Source of the DNA: Phycisphaerae bacterium
GTDB lineage: Bacteria > Planctomycetota > Phycisphaerae > WQYP01
Length of the DNA: 10,095 bases
Assembly: GCA_013044065.1 (NCBI GenBank)
Contig: JABEVA010000315.1
Location: 1 to 10,095, forward strand
Direction of reading: 5' to 3'
This document shows positions 9,001-10,095 of the stretch, piece after piece (position 1 is the first letter of the stretch; each line of letters starts with the position of its first letter). Made by a program: the position numbers and the translations under genes. The notes under the pieces were generated by a model that had not been told where the DNA came from, ran no database searches, and saw only the letters and a program-made list of their open reading frames with translations.

Positions 9001-9436
9001 TCTGGTAGGCCACATTATTCTTGGTATGCAGCGCCGGGGCTACCACCAACTCCACCGTGTCATCCACCATGGTCAGATGCGAATTCATCCCAAAAGGCTT
9101 TGGATTTACGCGCGCCAGTAATTTCCCGCCTGGCGGGGTCTGTGTAACCACGGCGATAAATAAATCCTTGCGGCTCGCTCCCACCCAGTAATGCGCTGTC
9201 CACGGAACCAGTGGCCCACCCGGTGCGTTAAAATTAAAGCCGGTCATCTCATCTGCGCCCGCCCACTCCGCAGGCTTAAATGCGCCGGCCATCGTTGGGG
9301 CCTTCATCAAAGGTAAACCCAACTGTGGCACGCTCGGACGGGGTACCGTGGCATCAGCGCCGAACGCCGACGTCCTCCATAACACTACCGCGGCCACTAA
9401 AATCCACACCCGTAGGGCAAACCACATTACTCGCAT
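6011..9436 (-). CDS. Secreted CBM9-like plus GH123-like (DUF6067-like) multidomain protein
   Basis: Large exported protein (1141 residues) probably acting on glycans. A signal peptide is clear: MRVMWFALR, a hydrophobic core, and a likely cut after SAFGA (27). Residues about 45-245 read as a CBM9-like carbohydrate-binding domain (ending in a VAIPWMDLGV-type strand and IGRDW). Residues about 248-490 look like two or more beta-sandwich modules. Residues about 490-715 carry the block found before GH123-like catalytic domains, including SFVPYIWMGGVPRGIATFGD (633-652) and IVLGFQATPIKPMPANW (696-712). Residues about 716-1060 look like a TIM-barrel part with DGIYWDDMF (878-886) and AHIDLDLEDKF (951-961), then a final beta domain. 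Known GH123 enzymes are beta-N-acetylgalactosaminidases with an adjacent Asp-Glu pair. No DE pair is seen in the barrel region here, so the reaction is uncertain. The start ATG has AAAGGA 8 bases upstream. The gene stands 161 bases after the alpha-galactosidase-like gene. It is intact, with no frameshift. Confidence 0.8.
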   Translation of the reverse strand: MRVMWFALRVWILVAAVVLWRTSAFGADATVPRPSVPQLGLPLMKAPTMAGAFKPAEWAGADEMTGFNFNAPGGPLVPWTAHYWVGASRKDLFIAVVTQTPPGGKLLARVNPKPFGMNSHLTMVDDTVELVVAPALHTKNNVAYQMVVNAKGAVWQQKFESRGTAIHAWHGHWKVVSKVVGNRWNLQVAIPWMDLGVRHIVGKTVGIRIGRDWLQIPGGGWVQSQWSPLGGGYLDTATLARVTWLAKAPVVQVRQLQNRPDNPVQIRVSVENPGQQPLVLTAHLRTVPRFDPPVQKSTRFTLAPGGSILLEQQAHAKANEPLDTAIDITSRDGKTVYYRRTFTWKISRPRRLWSLNRGASKRIDTAFMYYPSLNSMQVKVNLADLANRSKVTAVQLEVRKEGSEGIVASTLMPALRGGVTSLHEWKLPPLNGKYDLLVELRGVRASPQVLPFVRYHFNWEHNQLGRDKNLIVPPFKAIKVHGKTVDVVLREVTMNGLGLWGQVVASGRKLLSGSMAIVVRAGGKRYVGHGTMHFMTITPTQVVAMSDWQAGPLKGHSRSVWDYDGMMKTTLTLQPTTATLDSVALVIPMVNKEMPLMTACTDGVRFNYSGKVPSGVGVIWNSSDAPHNSIIGSFVPYIWMGGVPRGIATFGDNDAGWVDYQSKLPCQQIVRRSDGTLELRLNLVAKPARLKTSHQIVLGFQATPIKPMPANWRLWTENVSVPGAIKTAFAGTGLCWGTWTGCGDIYPRGHDFEIFKQFQEARHTGRMSERFLKRWLAGYKPETADSNPGYASSWGPSVRWFYNEMTGHPREVVVYTDPSAVRVDTRAGQTYLNEWDRHVYPSRRYYPHEYIDGSVYEGHSYRDYVLWYYRKLLSTFDDGIYWDDMFLQADFNTVVTNAYRLPDGYVQPSTTLWVQRALVRRTAVLAAQLHKPDMNMVHMTDCAVAPELSFAHIDLDLEDKFGENPFQQRFSRAFLLAESTGRQFGNIPCVLAGLQGNNPAKLAWAGRTEAGVVLTMELRGWDGSAAVYWRDYAKLVRFGYGTPATTTWDYWRRGYPMKISGDKTSSIIVAKRQGGQVIVVVCDWGHGGTIQMRLNQAALHLKGGLSATDMETGKPLSVTASGRIVFHLRKFDFKMVRVTER

Positions 9437-9444
9437 TTTTAGCG

Positions 9445-9450
9445 TCCTTT
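9445..9450 (-). promoter_or_regulatory. Shine-Dalgarno (AAAGGA) for the GH123-like gene
   Basis: AAAGGA on the minus strand lies 8 bases before the ATG at 9436-9434. It supports this first ATG over the one three codons later, and the chosen start gives a complete signal peptide. Confidence 0.7.
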
Positions 9451-9495
9451 TGTGAGTGATATGTCGGAATCTTACCGTTTAACCACGCGCCTCTG

Positions 9496-9522
9496 AATAT
9501 AGTGCTCCACACGTAGCCCCAA
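9496..9522 (-). promoter_or_regulatory. Weak promoter candidate for the GH123-like gene
   Basis: On the minus strand TTGGGG (9522-9517) and TATATT (9501-9496) are separated by 15 bases; shifting to TATTCA gives 17. Both boxes match the sigma-70 consensus only partly, so this is a candidate only. It lies between the two palindromes and the gene start, where a regulated promoter would be expected. Confidence 0.25.
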
Positions 9523-9545
9523 TTAAGTTCCATATTCATCTAAAC

Positions 9546-9576
9546 TGTGCCGCACAATAATGAACTTTTGCGCAAA
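9546..9576. promoter_or_regulatory. Pair of short palindromes, possible operator
   Basis: TGTGC-C-GCACA (9546-9556) and TTTGCGCAAA (9567-9576) are perfect inverted repeats with similar half-sites (TGTGC and TTTGC). Their centres are about 20.5 bases apart, close to two helical turns, so a dimeric regulator could occupy both on one face of the DNA. They lie in the spacer upstream of the GH123-like gene and its weak promoter candidate. No regulator gene is in view. Short palindromes arise by chance, so this is a hypothesis. Confidence 0.35.
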
Positions 9577-9597
9577 TCATATACACCTTTTCACCAT

Positions 9598-10095
9598 CTA
9601 TGCCATAACGTCCACCATAACATGGTGGCGCGGAGGCAACTCCACATTCAATCTTCCGTCTGCTGCGCGTATGGTGCGGCCTGTCCAGAAATCCCGCACG
9701 CCGGCGGCCCGCGTTTTAAGCCCCAGACCGGCCAGGCTTACGCCGGAAATACAGGCCGCTTCCTGCCAATTAAATAGCCCAACGGTCGCCTGCACGCCAT
9801 GTTTTCGGCGTGTGATGCTATCCGCAGAATGCAGTCGCACCAGAATCCTTGGCAGCGGTACGCCGAAGAACGCCTCACGATCCGGCACTCGCACCGTCCC
9901 ACCTTGATCGCATCGCTGGCACAGTCGGCGATAATCGCTAAGAGCCAGCTTATCCAGGGTTTCAATGGGACCGGAAAAATCCAGCATCCCCGAAGTTAGG
10001 TAGCCAACGGCACAGCGAAAACGCCGCTCATGAACGGGACAACCTGCTGATCCCATGAAGCTGTCGATGTCCACAAACCAACTGCTCCGCCCACA
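9598..10095 (-). CDS. C-terminal part of an alpha-galactosidase-like (GH27/GH36-type) glycosidase, 5' end outside the window
   Basis: Only the last 165 codons are present and the frame stays open to the right edge, so this is a partial gene and not a short one. The visible part begins CGRSSWFVDIDSF and continues through a stretch with SGMLDFSGPIETL, which resembles the end of the TIM barrel of GH27/GH36/melibiase enzymes (selection of a bad or good outcome cannot be judged without the catalytic Asp residues upstream). The rest matches the C-terminal beta-sandwich of these enzymes: VGLFNWQEAA (near residue 117), then SLAGLGL, VRDFWTGRTI and LNVELPPRHHVMVDV at the end. Members remove terminal alpha-galactose from oligosaccharides or glycan side chains. 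The gene precedes the GH123-like gene by 161 bases in the same direction, so it is probably the upstream member of the cluster. The catalytic domain is out of view, so the exact family and localisation remain open. Confidence 0.75.
   Translation of the reverse strand, partial: CGRSSWFVDIDSFMGSAGCPVHERRFRCAVGYLTSGMLDFSGPIETLDKLALSDYRRLCQRCDQGGTVRVPDREAFFGVPLPRILVRLHSADSITRRKHGVQATVGLFNWQEAACISGVSLAGLGLKTRAAGVRDFWTGRTIRAADGRLNVELPPRHHVMVDVMA

Noticed and set aside
10072..10074. GTG at 10074 as start of a short 158-residue protein
   Set aside because: The frame is open to the window edge, and upstream residues CGRSSWF continue the family-like sequence, so this is an internal Val codon.

Overview
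The window looks like part of a glycan-degradation (PUL-like) gene cluster. Every supported gene is on the minus strand, so transcription runs from the right edge to the left edge. The gene content is a CBM9/GH123-like secreted protein, a membrane-anchored LamG protein, a GH95-like hydrolase, a long sodium:solute symporter and an alpha-galactosidase-like enzyme, with no SusC/SusD pair. This mix is typical of the Planctomycetes-Verrucomicrobia-Lentisphaerae group, perhaps a Phycisphaerae-like or Verrucomicrobia-like lineage. That assignment comes from gene content only and cannot be confirmed from the sequence.

Layout in transcription order: (1) 10095-9598, the C-terminal 165 residues of a GH27/GH36-type glycosidase whose 5' part lies outside the window; (2) a 161-base spacer with two short palindromes and a Shine-Dalgarno; (3) 9436-6011, a 1141-residue exported protein with an N-terminal CBM9-like domain and a C-terminal GH123-like (DUF6067-like) region; (4) a 116-base spacer; (5) 5894-4962, a 310-residue protein with one N-terminal membrane anchor and a LamG/concanavalin-A-like domain; (6) a 182-base spacer with inverted repeats; (7) 4779-2200, an 859-residue GH95-like protein that starts at GTG; (8) 33 bases later, 2166-190, a 658-residue SSS-family symporter; (9) a 189-base left flank with several small hairpins and no confident gene. 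No gap between genes exceeds 300 bases.

A plausible joint role is stepwise breakdown of a glycan rich in galactose, fucose or N-acetylhexosamine. The GH123-like and LamG proteins would act or bind outside the cytoplasmic membrane. The alpha-galactosidase-like and GH95-like enzymes would remove terminal sugars, and the symporter would import a released product. The substrate is inferred from family names only. Three proteins depart from their textbook family pattern at residues expected to matter: the GH95-like enzyme, the GH123-like protein and the symporter. They may be divergent subfamilies with their own specificities. No transcriptional regulator, tRNA, rRNA, mobile element or CRISPR array is visible.
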